From the NCBI GenBank assembly GCA_017455205.1, contig JAFTBM010000059.1, positions 1 through 58,069 of the forward strand: 58,069 nucleotides of DNA, in the 5' to 3' direction. The notes under the pieces were generated by a model that saw only the letters and a list, made by a program, of their open reading frames with translations, was not told where the DNA came from and did not search any database. Below, piece after piece: positions 33,682 to 42,883 of this stretch. Both the position numbers and the translations under genes were made by a program. The first letter of the stretch is position 1, and every line of letters begins with the position of its first letter. This DNA comes from Bacteroidales bacterium (GTDB lineage: Bacteria; Bacteroidota; Bacteroidia; Bacteroidales; P3).

Positions 33682-36570
33682 CTATTCGGCACTGCCGGCA
33701 TCAGGGTCTTCTGGACGGAGCGTTACGCTGACGTAGTTGCCAAGGTTGATGTAGCGCTTGGCCAGAGCTTTGATGTCCTTCGAGGTAACGGCTTTGACCA
33801 TTTGGTCGTAGCGCTCGATGTGGTCGCGGCTCTCGGCATAGCGGTAGCTGCCCGAGATTTGGCCGAGCCAGAAGCCGTTGTTCTGACGACTCTTGCCACG
33901 GTTTACAATCAACTGCTCCTGCACCTTGCCGAGGGTCTTGCTGTCGCATCCGCGGCGCATATACTGCTTGAGGATGCCGATGCAGTCCTTTTCTATTTTG
34001 GCAGCCTTTTCGGGGTCGCAACCAATGTAGAACTGCCAGCTCACCTTGCCCACTGGGGTGATTTCGTAGTCGAAGCCGGCCGAGGGGCTATAGGCATCGC
34101 CATTCTTCTCGCGGATGATTTCGGTGACAGTGATAGCCAGTGCATCGCCGAGTTCGGTGAGGGCGATACGGGTCTGCGGGGTCAGCTCGGCAGCATCGAT
34201 TTCCATCTCGCCAGTGAGCAGAAGCATACCCTGACGCTCAATGCCCTTGACGGCTTCAGCGTGCTGTATGCCGCTGGCGAACTGGGCGTTGCGGTTCTTA
34301 AAGGTCTCACCTTTCTGCCGACCATTGACGGGAAGGTGGTTGAGGTAGCGTGCGATGAGGTCGATGGCACTATCGCTGACGTTGCCCACGAAGAAGAAGG
34401 TTTGACTGCCAGCATCGGCAAAGCGCTCGCGGTAGATGCCGTACATCTTATCAAGGTCGAGGCTACGCACTTTCTCCTCGGAGGGAATGAGTACCGTGCG
34501 CTTGTCGTTGGGGTAGGCTGTGCGGTAGTAGGTCAGGACGAAGGCCACTTGGGGGTTCTCGTGGACATACTTGATTTGCTGCAGCAGGTTTTCAATCTTG
34601 CGTTCGTAGGCCTCGGTGTCCTTGCGCGGGGCGGTATAGTAGAGGTTAAGCAGCTGAAGGGTAGTCTCAAGGTCTTTGGGCGAGCAGGAGCCGCTGAAGC
34701 CTTGCGTTTCGGTACTGATATAGGGGCTGAGGCTGAGGTTCATGCCAGTGAGTTTCTTGCCCAGCTGGGTGGCATTGAAGTTGGCTATGCCACCTGCATC
34801 GATAAAGCTGGCTGCATTGGCTGCTTGGTAGAAGTCGGCATCGTCGTAGAGCGAGGTTCCACCGAGGCTGAACGATTGCACCAGTATCTCATCGGCTTTG
34901 AGCTCGGTCTGCTTGACCACGAACTTGATGCCATTGGGGCAGGTATATTCGGTGTAGTCGAGCACGCTGTTGTATTTGCTGACGGTGTAGTCGGTCTCTG
35001 GCACCTCCTCGCTGAAGAGCGGCTCATCGCTGACGTTGTCCTCCCAAGGCTGGGTCTCTGCCTTGCGGCTGCGGGCAATGATTTCGAGGGCTTCTTGTTC
35101 GGTGATGATTTGGTAGTCGTCGTTTTCGGGAGCGGTCAGGTAGAATATCATGTTCTCATCGGTAATCCAGGTGCGTACGAGGGCGTTGCACTCTTCAAGC
35201 GTGATGGTGGGAAGGAACTCTTTGGCGTAGCGCCACTCCTGACGGATGCCAGGGCAAGGCTCGTTGTTGAGGTAATGGCGTGTGTATTCGCTGGCCAGCG
35301 AGTTGCTTTGGGTCTTGTTCTCCTCCTTGGCAGCCTTGGTGTAGTAGCTGAGCAAGTCCTCTTTCTGGCGGTCAAGCTCCGACTGCAGGAAGCCGTGGTC
35401 TTCCGCCTGCTTCATCACCGTCAGCAGCATTTCCACGCTCTCGCCTATGCGGTTCTGCTTGGGCGAGGCACTGACATGGAACACGTCCACTTCGCGCCCC
35501 AAGAAGCCGCCATAGCCACCACCAGCATACATCACTGGTACAGTCGGCTTTTGGCACAATTCGCTGAAGCGGTCGTTTATCATCCCGCTGATGAGCGAGC
35601 GAACCAGCGACTGGCGGAACTCGCCCACCGACCCTTGTGGTGCACGCTTGTGCTTCCAGTAGAGTACCAGGCTGGTGCTGGATGCCTCCTTGTCGGTGGC
35701 GATGCAGACCAGCGGCTCCACGTTGTCGGGGATGGCATAGCTCTCGCGAGGCATGGGGTTGACGGCTGCAGGATGGCTGCTGAACACGTCTTTCACTTGC
35801 TGCTCCATGGCTTTGGCACCTTTCTGCCCATTGTATTCAAAGTTCTCAAGGTCGCCCACGATGACGATGGCCTGCAGGTCGGGGCGATACCAGTCGTTGA
35901 AGAAGTCGACGATACTCTGGCGCTTGAAGTTCATAATGACCTCCTCCTTGCCGATAGGCAACCGCTCGGCGTAGAGCGACCCTTTGAGCATGATGGGCCA
36001 AGTCTTCTGCCGCAGACGGTCGCCATGGCCCACGCCACCGCGCCACTCTTCGTGTATCACGCCGCGTTCCTCCTCTATCTCTTTCTCGTCGAAGAGGATA
36101 TTTCCTGCCCAGCCATCAAGTATCTCTATGCCCATCTTCACCATCTCGGGGTCGTCGGCGGGCATATTGACGAAGTAGACAGTCTCGTCGAACGAAGTGT
36201 AGGCGTTGATGTCGCGGCCAAACTCCACGCCATGCTGCTGGAGCTTGTCTATCATCGTGTTGCCAGGGTAGCCCTTGATACCGTTGAAGGCCATGTGTTC
36301 GCAGAAGTGAGCCAGGCCACGCTGGTCCTCACGTTCCATGATAGAGCCGGCGTTGCTGACCAGTCGGAACTGAATCATGTTCTCTGGCTTCTTGTTGTTG
36401 CGGATGTAGTAGGTGAAGCCATTGTCGAGCTTGCCGTGGATAATCTTCTTGTCGAGAGGCACCTGCGCTGCAAGGTCGCTCTTCTTCTCCTTAGTGCTGC
36501 TCGGCGATTGAGCCAGCACCACGCTTCCAACGGTCAGCGCCATGAGAAGCATCATTAGGGTCTTTTTCAT
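33682..36570 (-). CDS. Periplasmic M16 (pitrilysin/insulinase) zinc peptidase
   Basis: 962 residues. The signal peptide ends near VVLAQ (about residue 21). The N-terminal half has the inverted zinc motif H88-F-C-E91-H92 followed by MAFNG and YPGNTM, with the third ligand Glu expected about 70-75 residues later in the EERGVIHEEWR region. Four M16 half-domains fit the length; the second half lacks the zinc motif, as in active pitrilysin-type enzymes. It likely degrades peptides in the periplasm. The gene stands alone, with a -7 box about 88 nt upstream and a hairpin after its stop. A 959-codon open frame on the opposite strand is a shadow. Confidence 0.94.
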   Translation of the reverse strand: MKKTLMMLLMALTVGSVVLAQSPSSTKEKKSDLAAQVPLDKKIIHGKLDNGFTYYIRNNKKPENMIQFRLVSNAGSIMEREDQRGLAHFCEHMAFNGIKGYPGNTMIDKLQQHGVEFGRDINAYTSFDETVYFVNMPADDPEMVKMGIEILDGWAGNILFDEKEIEEERGVIHEEWRGGVGHGDRLRQKTWPIMLKGSLYAERLPIGKEEVIMNFKRQSIVDFFNDWYRPDLQAIVIVGDLENFEYNGQKGAKAMEQQVKDVFSSHPAAVNPMPRESYAIPDNVEPLVCIATDKEASSTSLVLYWKHKRAPQGSVGEFRQSLVRSLISGMINDRFSELCQKPTVPVMYAGGGYGGFLGREVDVFHVSASPKQNRIGESVEMLLTVMKQAEDHGFLQSELDRQKEDLLSYYTKAAKEENKTQSNSLASEYTRHYLNNEPCPGIRQEWRYAKEFLPTITLEECNALVRTWITDENMIFYLTAPENDDYQIITEQEALEIIARSRKAETQPWEDNVSDEPLFSEEVPETDYTVSKYNSVLDYTEYTCPNGIKFVVKQTELKADEILVQSFSLGGTSLYDDADFYQAANAASFIDAGGIANFNATQLGKKLTGMNLSLSPYISTETQGFSGSCSPKDLETTLQLLNLYYTAPRKDTEAYERKIENLLQQIKYVHENPQVAFVLTYYRTAYPNDKRTVLIPSEEKVRSLDLDKMYGIYRERFADAGSQTFFFVGNVSDSAIDLIARYLNHLPVNGRQKGETFKNRNAQFASGIQHAEAVKGIERQGMLLLTGEMEIDAAELTPQTRIALTELGDALAITVTEIIREKNGDAYSPSAGFDYEITPVGKVSWQFYIGCDPEKAAKIEKDCIGILKQYMRRGCDSKTLGKVQEQLIVNRGKSRQNNGFWLGQISGSYRYAESRDHIERYDQMVKAVTSKDIKALAKRYINLGNYVSVTLRPEDPDAGSAE

Positions 36571-36657
36571 TGTGCTTAATGTGTTGTTAATATTTAAGTG
36601 GTTTTCATTTGCTTTGCATCCAGCACACTATATCCAGCACACCTACAATTGCAGGTG

Positions 36658-36665
36658 CAAATTTA
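36658..36665 (-). promoter_or_regulatory. -7 box TAAATTTG for the M16 peptidase gene
   Basis: On the minus strand TAAATTTGC matches TAnnTTTG, about 88 nt before the ATG at 36570, in an AT-rich gap between the tRNA terminator and the gene. Confidence 0.5.
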
Positions 36666-36770
36666 CACAAAAAACCTGAATTATTCAGAAGCAACCGAAA
36701 ATAATCTACACTTATATCATCATACTTCAGAAAACAACCTATGGCAATAGGGAACTTTTTCGGTCATAAG

Positions 36771-36802
36771 AAAAGCCGCAACTGATTGATGTTCAGCTGC
36801 GG
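36771..36802 (-). terminator. Intrinsic terminator of tRNA-Gln
   Basis: On the minus strand CCGCAGCTGA-ACATCAA-TCAGTTGCGG (one A/C mismatch) is followed by CTTTTC. It begins 2 nt after the tRNA's CCA. Confidence 0.8.
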
Positions 36803-36803
36803 T

Positions 36804-36877
36804 TGGTTGTCCCACCTGGATTCGAACCAAGACAAACAGAACCAAAATCTGGTGTGCTACCATTACACCATGGGACA
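36804..36877 (-). tRNA. tRNA-Gln (anticodon TTG)
   Basis: On the minus strand: acceptor TGTCCCA pairs with TGGGACA; the D-arm is TGGTGTAATGGTAGCACA; the anticodon loop TTTTGGT gives anticodon TTG (reads CAA). The T-arm contains GGTTCGAATCC. Discriminator A and a genome-encoded CCA end at 36804. The 5' end is at 36877. A -7 box lies 38 nt upstream and a terminator directly after. Confidence 0.95.
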
Positions 36878-36914
36878 TCCTCGCTTCGGCCTAACCCTCG
36901 GCCGAAAAGCGGTG

Positions 36915-36922
36915 CAAAGGTA
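36915..36922 (-). promoter_or_regulatory. -7 box TACCTTTG for tRNA-Gln
   Basis: On the minus strand TACCTTTGC matches TAnnTTTG, 38 nt upstream of the tRNA. It directly follows the stop codon of the O-antigen-ligase-like gene. Confidence 0.65.
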
Positions 36923-38176
36923 CTAACTTTCTGCCAAGCGGCCAAATTTATTTTCGGCACGGCTGATTATCAACGCCATCGCCACATACACCGCACTGAT
37001 AAAAAGTATCCCCGACTGCTTGTTGAGCATCGATTCGAATAGTAGACTGAACATCACTATGAAGGTTAAGGCCACCACCGCCCACGGCCACTTTCTTTCG
37101 TGCCAGCACATCGCCAACGGCGCAACGAGGTACAGCAACAGCAGCAGCACGCCCACCACCCCCGACGACAGGGCCACCTCCAAGTACTGGTTGTGGGCAT
37201 TGTAGCGACTCTCTTTGCCGGTTTCATATCCATCGGCTTCGTATTGTCGGACGAGGGCTGCATTGTAGTCGCCCAATCCGTAGCCGAAGAGAGGGCGCCC
37301 GGCTATCGTCCTAACTGCCGACTGCATGATGAGGTAGCGCGCATCGCGGGTGTAGCCAGCTGCAGATTCTTCCACGACAGCCTGCCCCGCTTCAGATGGC
37401 TCATCCGCTGCCTCCTCCTGTGCCACCAGTGCCTCCAGTCGGTTCACATGCCCTGGCAGGCAGCGGGCACCGAGCCACACTCCACCCACCAGCAGCACCA
37501 CTGCCACCAGCATTGCCTTCCAGTTCCAGCGCACAGCCAGCCAACCCGCAAACAGCACATTCAGGCCATACAGACACAATATCCCCGCCCGTGAGTTGGC
37601 GTAGATGATATACAGCGTCAGCACCACTACCGAGGCAGCCCAAACACTCCTCTCCCACACCTTCACCTGCTTCCACCTCAACCCCACTTCGCTATAGACA
37701 AATGTCAGCGCCACAAGGGCATACAGCGAGGAGTAGGAGTGGTGCACCTGCTCGAAATTGCCTTCCGCTATCCCCACCCCAAGCAGCACCACCACCGACA
37801 GCACCAGTGCATAGCCCAGCAGCTGGACATGCCGACGGCCGAGGTAGCCAGTGTCGGTCAGCAGGGCGCAGAGCGGCAGCAGAAGCACTGCAGCCCTGTG
37901 CCCCAATATCACAAGTGCCTCCTCTTTGTCGGCACTATAGATCACCCCCGCTGCAAGCATTAGAAAGTAAGCTATCGGCGTGGCGATGCTCCATTTTGCC
38001 ACCTTCCCGATGGAGGGGTTTCCTATGCGCTTTTCCGCTACCACCTTTGCCACCGAGGCTGCCACTACCAGCAGTGAGGCCATCACCGCCCAGCGCCACG
38101 AGAAGGGTAGAATCAGCACCGTTGCCAATACGCAGCTGAATTGCAGCCGATTGTACCATTTCTCCTGTTCTTCCAT
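36923..38176 (-). CDS. O-antigen ligase / Wzy-like polytopic membrane protein
   Basis: 417 residues with about ten hydrophobic spans. A large extracytoplasmic loop precedes the last spans and contains the WaaL/Wzy_C signature region: GRPLFGYGLGDYNAAL, then ESRYNAHNQYLEVALSSGVVG with the conserved His-Asn. Such proteins ligate or polymerise lipid-linked glycans at the periplasmic face. I choose MEEQEKWYN at 38176, because the -7 box TATCTTTG sits 7-14 nt upstream; the frame opens further to 38218 but would include the promoter. No glycan gene adjoins it; the GDP-heptose cluster is 5 kb to the right. Confidence 0.85.
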   Translation of the reverse strand: MEEQEKWYNRLQFSCVLATVLILPFSWRWAVMASLLVVAASVAKVVAEKRIGNPSIGKVAKWSIATPIAYFLMLAAGVIYSADKEEALVILGHRAAVLLLPLCALLTDTGYLGRRHVQLLGYALVLSVVVLLGVGIAEGNFEQVHHSYSSLYALVALTFVYSEVGLRWKQVKVWERSVWAASVVVLTLYIIYANSRAGILCLYGLNVLFAGWLAVRWNWKAMLVAVVLLVGGVWLGARCLPGHVNRLEALVAQEEAADEPSEAGQAVVEESAAGYTRDARYLIMQSAVRTIAGRPLFGYGLGDYNAALVRQYEADGYETGKESRYNAHNQYLEVALSSGVVGVLLLLLYLVAPLAMCWHERKWPWAVVALTFIVMFSLLFESMLNKQSGILFISAVYVAMALIISRAENKFGRLAES

Positions 38177-38182
38177 AATCTG

Positions 38183-38190
38183 CAAAGATA
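38183..38190 (-). promoter_or_regulatory. -7 box TATCTTTG with almost no leader
   Basis: On the minus strand TATCTTTGCAGATTATG runs from the -7 box into the start codon, identical over 17 nt to that at 635-651. Transcription should begin at or near the ATG. Confidence 0.65.
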
Positions 38191-38623
38191 AGCATTTTTG
38201 CTCTATCCACCTAATCACCTTGCCTTACCACCCAATAGTGCCCGAAATATTTTTGTGAATAATCTTCACCAAGATGTGTAGGTGCCAAGCTTTCGAGGCC
38301 ACCGTCCACAGTGATGAAATCAAGTTACCCCCACCACACTTGGCTTCACCACATTAATATAAGGTGGGGCTTCGGCGATGGAGAAGGCGGCATCAATGCC
38401 AATGGCGGAGGGTGGTCGGGCGAACCTCTTGTGCCTGTATGAATGCACCAAGTTGGAAATATCAAGCTCTTGGGAAGTATGGGGGAGAAGGTCTCCCCTG
38501 TGTCGCATCACGAAAGAAACCCCTCAGCAGCCCCCAATTATGCAGAGGGAAGGTTTCAGACTTCTGCTATGATGCAGCGAGGGAGAACTCTCACCCCGAA
38601 GGCGAAGGAGCTGCCGCGAGGGA

Positions 38624-38733
38624 CTTGACCCGTGCTTGATGCGTTTCTGGCACGTGTTAGCCCCGTGTGATGTCCGACTCGAGTCGGAGGTGACACGGAC
38701 CTGACACGGAGTTGACACGGAGTTGACACGGAC
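38624..38733 (+). repeat. 11-nt phased intergenic element, type 1, copy C
   Basis: Ten 11-nt units: CTTGACCCGTG, CTTGATGCGTT, TCTGGCACGTG, TTAGCCCCGTG, TGATGTCCGAC, TCGAGTCGGAG, GTGACACGGAC, CTGACACGGAG, TTGACACGGAG, TTGACACGGAC, then CAAGTC. The centre contains CCGACTCGAGTCGG (38674-38687), a perfect 14-bp palindrome. The rest of the 1.1-kb divergent gap 38191-39299 shows no gene I can support, only short spurious frames. Confidence 0.9.
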
Positions 38734-39269
38734 CAAGTCCCTCCCACTACGGGGTAAAATCTTTCCCATTGCGAAATTTATAGTAGCGCGTTTAGGACGC
38801 GATTGCCTATCACCTACGCTTCACGATCAAAATTTTTCAATCGTCTTCCTACCCACCTCCACTGTGCGGATACCCCTTTGACGGCATCCGATGCGTCGGC
38901 CATTGCAGCCCTCTTCGCATCCTCATCTTCCTCGCAAAAGGTGGGCTGGGAGAGAGGAAAAAGTGTAAGTGTAGAGTGTTTTTATACCATATTGATATCC
39001 AGTTTTCTATTGATAGATAAGAAAGCAACACGGAGGTTGAATTCTGGGGATGGGGAGTGGAAACAAGGGTTAAAAAGAGGGTTGAGGGAGAGGGGGAGAG
39101 AGGCTGTGCGAGAGGGGAGGGTAGGCTAGGGTGGGGCAGTTAAGAGACGGGCTTAACGAAGGCGGGTTTCGTCGGTAGCGGCCTTGCGACGGGAGGCAAC
39201 AATGAGGAAAATGTGGGGCGTTGCACAATAAATTTGCACTGCTGTTGTTCTACTTTGCAAAAAAATGTG

Positions 39270-39277
39270 TAACTTTG
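39270..39277 (+). promoter_or_regulatory. -7 box TAACTTTG
   Basis: TAACTTTGC, matching TAnnTTTG, lies 22 nt before the ATG at 39300. The same string GTGTAACTTTGCA precedes the barrel gene at 57009. Confidence 0.65.
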
Positions 39278-39299
39278 CACCGAAAATAAAGCACCGATT

Positions 39300-40127
39300 A
39301 TGAAGAGAAATATAGCACTCGCACTGCTGATGCTGGCCGCTACGGCAGTCTTTGCTGCACCGAAGAGCCACAAGAATTCACGCACCGAGATGGGAATTCA
39401 TGGCAACGCTATCTACGTGATTGAATACACCTACAACCTGCGAGGAGGACGCGACGGGGGGCGCCAGTTGATATGTATAGATAGTATCACCTTCGACAAG
39501 CGTGGCAACCTCAGCGACAAGTTCCGCACCAAGGCCGATGACTACACGTGGTATAGTTATTTTTTCGACGTCAATGGCTACAGCCTTGGCTGGAACGAGT
39601 ACAACCGCGAGAAGATGCTCACTGGGCGCACGGCCTACCTCAACGACAAGGAGGGCAACCGCATAGAGCGCACCGTCTTCCTCGGCAACCAGATGACCAA
39701 GCGCGAGAGTAGCACCTTCCGCAACGGCCTCAAGATGGAGGAGCAGAGCTTCGACCCAGACGGGGCGATGACCGAAAAGCGCGTCTACAAGTATGACCAG
39801 AAGGGCAACTGCACCGAGATGGAGTTCTACAACCGCAACGGCGAGTTGATGCAGCACTATCTCTACAAATACGACACCCGAGGCAACTGCATCGAGTGGC
39901 GCTTCTATGATGCCGACGAGTTCCTCTCGGCACTGACCACTTACTACTACGACGACCATGACAACCTGATAGAGGTCTCCTCGTTCAACTACGATGAGCA
40001 TCTCAACTGGAAGCACAGCTACGTCTACGAGTATGACGAGGACGACAACTGGGTGCGCAAGACGATCTACCGCAACAACGTCCCCTATCAAGTCATCGAG
40101 CGCGAGATAGCATTCCCGGTGGATTGA
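39300..40127 (+). CDS. Secreted YD-repeat-like protein of unknown function
   Basis: 275 residues with a signal peptide ending near AVFAA. The body consists of repeated short strand pairs of the form YDxxGNxxExxxYNxxGExxxxxxYKYDxRGNxxEWRFY, like the YD/RHS motif: TFDKRGN, YDQKGNCTEME, YDTRGNCIEWR, YDDHDNLIEVS, YDEDDNWVRKT. It is therefore likely a small beta-structured periplasmic or surface protein. It is too short to be an Rhs toxin and has no toxin tip. It has its own -7 box and is followed 15 nt later by a DUF4160 gene, perhaps by chance. No function is known to me. Confidence 0.75.
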   Translation: MKRNIALALLMLAATAVFAAPKSHKNSRTEMGIHGNAIYVIEYTYNLRGGRDGGRQLICIDSITFDKRGNLSDKFRTKADDYTWYSYFFDVNGYSLGWNEYNREKMLTGRTAYLNDKEGNRIERTVFLGNQMTKRESSTFRNGLKMEEQSFDPDGAMTEKRVYKYDQKGNCTEMEFYNRNGELMQHYLYKYDTRGNCIEWRFYDADEFLSALTTYYYDDHDNLIEVSSFNYDEHLNWKHSYVYEYDEDDNWVRKTIYRNNVPYQVIEREIAFPVD

Positions 40128-40142
40128 AAAACAGGAATTGGA

Positions 40143-40406
40143 ATGCCACAGGTCAGTGATTTCTACGGGATAACGATCTTCATGAACTTCAATGATCATG
40201 TGCCGCCCCATTTCCACGCGTGGTACAATCACGGGGAGTATAAGGTGATGGTTGATATAAGCACTGGTACGATAAAAGGGGAGATGCCTGGGCGTGCGTT
40301 GCGTATGATACTGGAATGGCTTGACATCCACCGTGCAGAATTGCTTGAGGCTTGGGAGCGGACGTGTAGAGGAGTAAACCCTGGCAAAATAGCCCCATTG
40401 CATTAG
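40143..40406 (+). CDS. DUF4160 domain protein (intact)
   Basis: 87 residues. It begins MPQVSDFYGITIFMNFNDHVPPHFHAWY, containing the family's conserved NDHxPPHFHxxY. It ends GRALRMILEWLDIHRAELLEAWER, which aligns with the truncated copy at 138-285. The clustered His residues suggest metal or nucleic-acid binding; the activity is not established. The next gene, DUF2442, starts 4 nt after the stop. This pairing occurs twice in the window and is widespread in bacteria; TA function is a prediction. Confidence 0.85.
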   Translation: MPQVSDFYGITIFMNFNDHVPPHFHAWYNHGEYKVMVDISTGTIKGEMPGRALRMILEWLDIHRAELLEAWERTCRGVNPGKIAPLH

Positions 40407-40410
40407 ACTT

Positions 40411-40656
40411 ATGGACAGCATGTTCTTGGAAATAAAAAAAGCCTCCTATGATGGCGATTACCGGCTCCACCTTTGGTTTAACAATGGTGAAGAGAGGGTG
40501 GTGAACCTTGCCGATAAGTTAAATGGCGAAGTTTTTACGCCGTTGAAAGACAAAGTTTATTTTCAGCGGTTTAGCATACCTTTCAACACCATAGAGTGGC
40601 CTAACGGTGCTGATTTTGCACCAGAGTATCTTTACGAGCACAGCGTCAGTGTTTAA
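40411..40656 (+). CDS. DUF2442 domain protein
   Basis: 81 residues: YDGDYRLHLWFNNGEERVVNLADKLNG at the start and NTIEWPNGADFAPEYLYE at the end, the DUF2442 hallmark. It is 4 nt downstream of DUF4160 and is the intact counterpart of the protein at 292-543 (NNGTIKLVDFTP; VDWNNEIGFAPESLYE). The pair is less GC-rich than the surrounding genes. Function unknown; plausible regulator or antitoxin of the DUF4160 protein. Confidence 0.82.
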   Translation: MDSMFLEIKKASYDGDYRLHLWFNNGEERVVNLADKLNGEVFTPLKDKVYFQRFSIPFNTIEWPNGADFAPEYLYEHSVSV

Positions 40657-40778
40657 GGCAAGAGCATGCAAGGCTCAAATTAATTTTTACGCTGCCAACG
40701 TTGGAGTCGCAGGCAGATGGGCGTGCGAAACCTTGTCCGATTGTTGATTGTTGTACTGATGAGTTATCTGTAGACCCT

Positions 40779-41165
40779 ATGCATACACTTCCTATTCAAA
40801 TTCGTTTCAACGATGTAGACCCGATGGGGCATGTCAATAATGCTGTCATCATGGAGTATTTCGACCTCGGCAAGGAGGCTTTTTTCCTCTCGCATGGTCT
40901 TTCGCCCGAGGAGGGCGACTTCACGGTGGTGGTGGTCCACTGCGAGGTGGACTTCCGCAGGCAAATCCACCATCGCGATAGTATCGCCGTCGGCACTACG
41001 TTGGAGCATATTGGCCATAAAAGCCTCACGTTGCGGCAGTCGGTGTTCGACACTGCGAGCGGTACACCCTATGCCGAGTGCCGCACTGTCCTTTCGGGCT
41101 ACCGCCGCTCGACAGCCGCTGCCGAGGTTATCCCCGATGAAGTGCGCCAATGGATCAACGCCTAA
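40779..41165 (+). CDS. Hotdog-fold acyl-CoA thioesterase (YbgC/4HBT type)
   Basis: 128 residues. RFNDVDPMGHVNNAVIMEYFD is the 4-hydroxybenzoyl-CoA thioesterase signature with catalytic Asp in DVDPMGHVNN. FTVVVVHCEVDFRRQIHHRDSI and SGYRR complete the hotdog strands. It hydrolyses an acyl-CoA or acyl-ACP thioester; the substrate cannot be read from sequence. The ATG at 40779 gives the family's usual N-terminus (LPIQIRFND). The frame to 40701 adds an atypical extension. The next gene, an ABC ATPase, may begin inside its 3' end (41150) or 14 nt after it (41180). Confidence 0.88.
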   Translation: MHTLPIQIRFNDVDPMGHVNNAVIMEYFDLGKEAFFLSHGLSPEEGDFTVVVVHCEVDFRRQIHHRDSIAVGTTLEHIGHKSLTLRQSVFDTASGTPYAECRTVLSGYRRSTAAAEVIPDEVRQWINA

Positions 41166-41179
41166 ACACCGCCTGCACG

Positions 41180-42883
41180 ATGAACCTAGAGAATATACTG
41201 GAGGTGAATGGCCTGACGGTAGCCTTTGGCCAGCAGGTAGTGGTAGACAATATAAGTTATGCCCTGCGGCGCGGCACCACGATGGGCATTGTGGGCGAGA
41301 GTGGTAGTGGCAAGTCGGTGTCGAGCATGGCGTTGATGGGATTGCTCCCAGTGCAGGCTACGGTCGGTGGGCAGGCACTGTTAGGAGGCGGCACCGCAGG
41401 TGCCGCCCCTACCGACCTCCTCCGCCTTGGCGAGAAAGAGCTCTCCCACCTGCGAGGCAAGCGGCTCGCTATGGTCTTCCAAGAACCTATGACCAGCCTC
41501 AATCCTTATCATCGCTGTGGTCAGCAGGTGGTGGAAATGCTGCGCAGGCACGAGAATATTCCCCCAAAAGAAGCCCAGAGCCGTGTGCTGGATATGTTCC
41601 ACGAGGTGCTGCTCCCTCGTCCAGAGAAGATATTCCGCAGCTATCCTCACGAACTCAGTGGCGGACAAAAACAGCGCGTGATGATAGCTATGGCCCTCAT
41701 CTGCCATCCCGACATCGTTATTGCCGACGAGCCGACCACTGCCCTCGACGTTACGGTGCAACGCACTATCCTCGACCTCCTCAAAAGCTTGCAACAACGC
41801 TATGGTATCAGCATCATCTTTATCAGCCACGACCTCGGGGTGGTGGGACAGATAGCCGACGAGGTGATGGTGATGTACCGCGGCAAAGTGGTTGAGCAAG
41901 GTTCAACCGACCAGGTGCTGCACTTCCCACAGCATCCTTACACGCAGGGGCTGCTCGCCTGCCGTCCTCCGCTCGATAGCCGTCCTCGCCGCCTTCCCAC
42001 GGTGGAGGAATACATGGATACCTCCTTCGAGAAGCCTTTCGAAGAACCCACCGTGGCCGTGCCAACTGATTCGGAGGCACCTTCCCAGCGGGTACTGATG
42101 CGTGTGGAAAATCTTGGGGTGGACTACGCATTGCGAAAGAACCTCCTTGGCAAGCCCACCCAACTGCTTAAGGCTGTGGACGGGCTTACCTTCGATATCT
42201 ACGAGGGCGAGACCCTCGGACTGGTGGGAGAAAGTGGCTGTGGAAAGTCCACTCTCGGACGAGCCTTGTTGCACCTCATTGCCCACTCCTCGGGCAGCAT
42301 TACCTACCTCGGGCAGCCGCTCGACCAGATGTCTTCCCACCAGCTTCGCGACCTCCGCACTCAGCTTCAGATTGTCTTTCAAGACCCCTATTCTTCGCTC
42401 AACCCACGCATTCCTATCGGCGAAGCCATCCTTGAGCCCCTGCTTGTCCACCGCCGGCGTATGGATTCTGGTAAAAAAAACTCCCTACGTCAGCAGGCTC
42501 TCGATCTCATGCAACAGGTGGGGCTGCAGACTGACTGGTATCATCGCTATCCCCACGAACTCAGTGGCGGGCAGCGGCAGCGCGTCTGCATCGCCCGTGC
42601 GCTGATAGTACACCCTCGGCTGGTAGTCTGCGACGAAAGCGTTTCGGCCCTCGATGTCAGTGTGCAGGCTCAAGTGCTTAATCTCCTCAATGAACTGAAG
42701 GAACGCTATCGCTACACCTATCTCTTCATCACCCACGACCTCTCGGTGGTGCACTATATGGCCGACCGCATACTTGTCATGCAGCAAGGGCGCATTGTGG
42801 AAAGCGGCACTGCCGACCAGCTCTTCGCCCATCCGCAGACGGCCTACACCCAGACGTTGCTTGACGCTATTCCTCGCCTCTGA
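41180..42883 (+). CDS. Oligopeptide/dipeptide ABC transporter, fused double ATPase
   Basis: 567 residues: two complete peptide-transporter ATPases in one chain (DppD-DppF fusion). First: [43 protein letters not shown], and an oligo_HPY tail ([13 protein letters not shown]). Second: [66 protein letters not shown]. The second Walker B has Ser after DE rather than Pro-Thr, a common variant in this family. No permease or binding-protein gene is adjacent, so the rest of the transporter is elsewhere. A hairpin-forming insert lies at 41387-41407 and an A8 run at 42473-42480. The start is 41180 or 41150. Confidence 0.9.
   Translation: MNLENILEVNGLTVAFGQQVVVDNISYALRRGTTMGIVGESGSGKSVSSMALMGLLPVQATVGGQALLGGGTAGAAPTDLLRLGEKELSHLRGKRLAMVFQEPMTSLNPYHRCGQQVVEMLRRHENIPPKEAQSRVLDMFHEVLLPRPEKIFRSYPHELSGGQKQRVMIAMALICHPDIVIADEPTTALDVTVQRTILDLLKSLQQRYGISIIFISHDLGVVGQIADEVMVMYRGKVVEQGSTDQVLHFPQHPYTQGLLACRPPLDSRPRRLPTVEEYMDTSFEKPFEEPTVAVPTDSEAPSQRVLMRVENLGVDYALRKNLLGKPTQLLKAVDGLTFDIYEGETLGLVGESGCGKSTLGRALLHLIAHSSGSITYLGQPLDQMSSHQLRDLRTQLQIVFQDPYSSLNPRIPIGEAILEPLLVHRRRMDSGKKNSLRQQALDLMQQVGLQTDWYHRYPHELSGGQRQRVCIARALIVHPRLVVCDESVSALDVSVQAQVLNLLNELKERYRYTYLFITHDLSVVHYMADRILVMQQGRIVESGTADQLFAHPQTAYTQTLLDAIPRL
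41387..41407 (+). repeat. Palindromic insert in ABC ATPase gene
   Basis: GGCGGCACC-GCA-GGTGCCGCC, a perfect 9-bp stem, lies in frame and codes for a Gly/Ala-rich stretch (GGTAGAAPT) between QALLG and TDLLRLG, a place where the family usually has no extra residues. Confidence 0.65.

Noticed and set aside
33679-36558. 959-codon open frame on the plus strand antisense to the M16 peptidase
   Set aside because: It mirrors the peptidase codon by codon; the peptidase has a signal peptide, HxxEH motif and promoter, while the plus frame has no family motif and lacks a promoter. It is a consequence of high GC and codon bias.
38803-39129. 108-codon frame in the long divergent gap
   Set aside because: Low-complexity end (RGLRERGREAVREG), no ribosome site, no family, and composition unlike neighbouring genes.
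42473-42480. A8 run in the double ATPase gene as a programmed slippage site
   Set aside because: The frame continues normally through both ATPases and no alternative frame product is evident; a single A8 is not enough.
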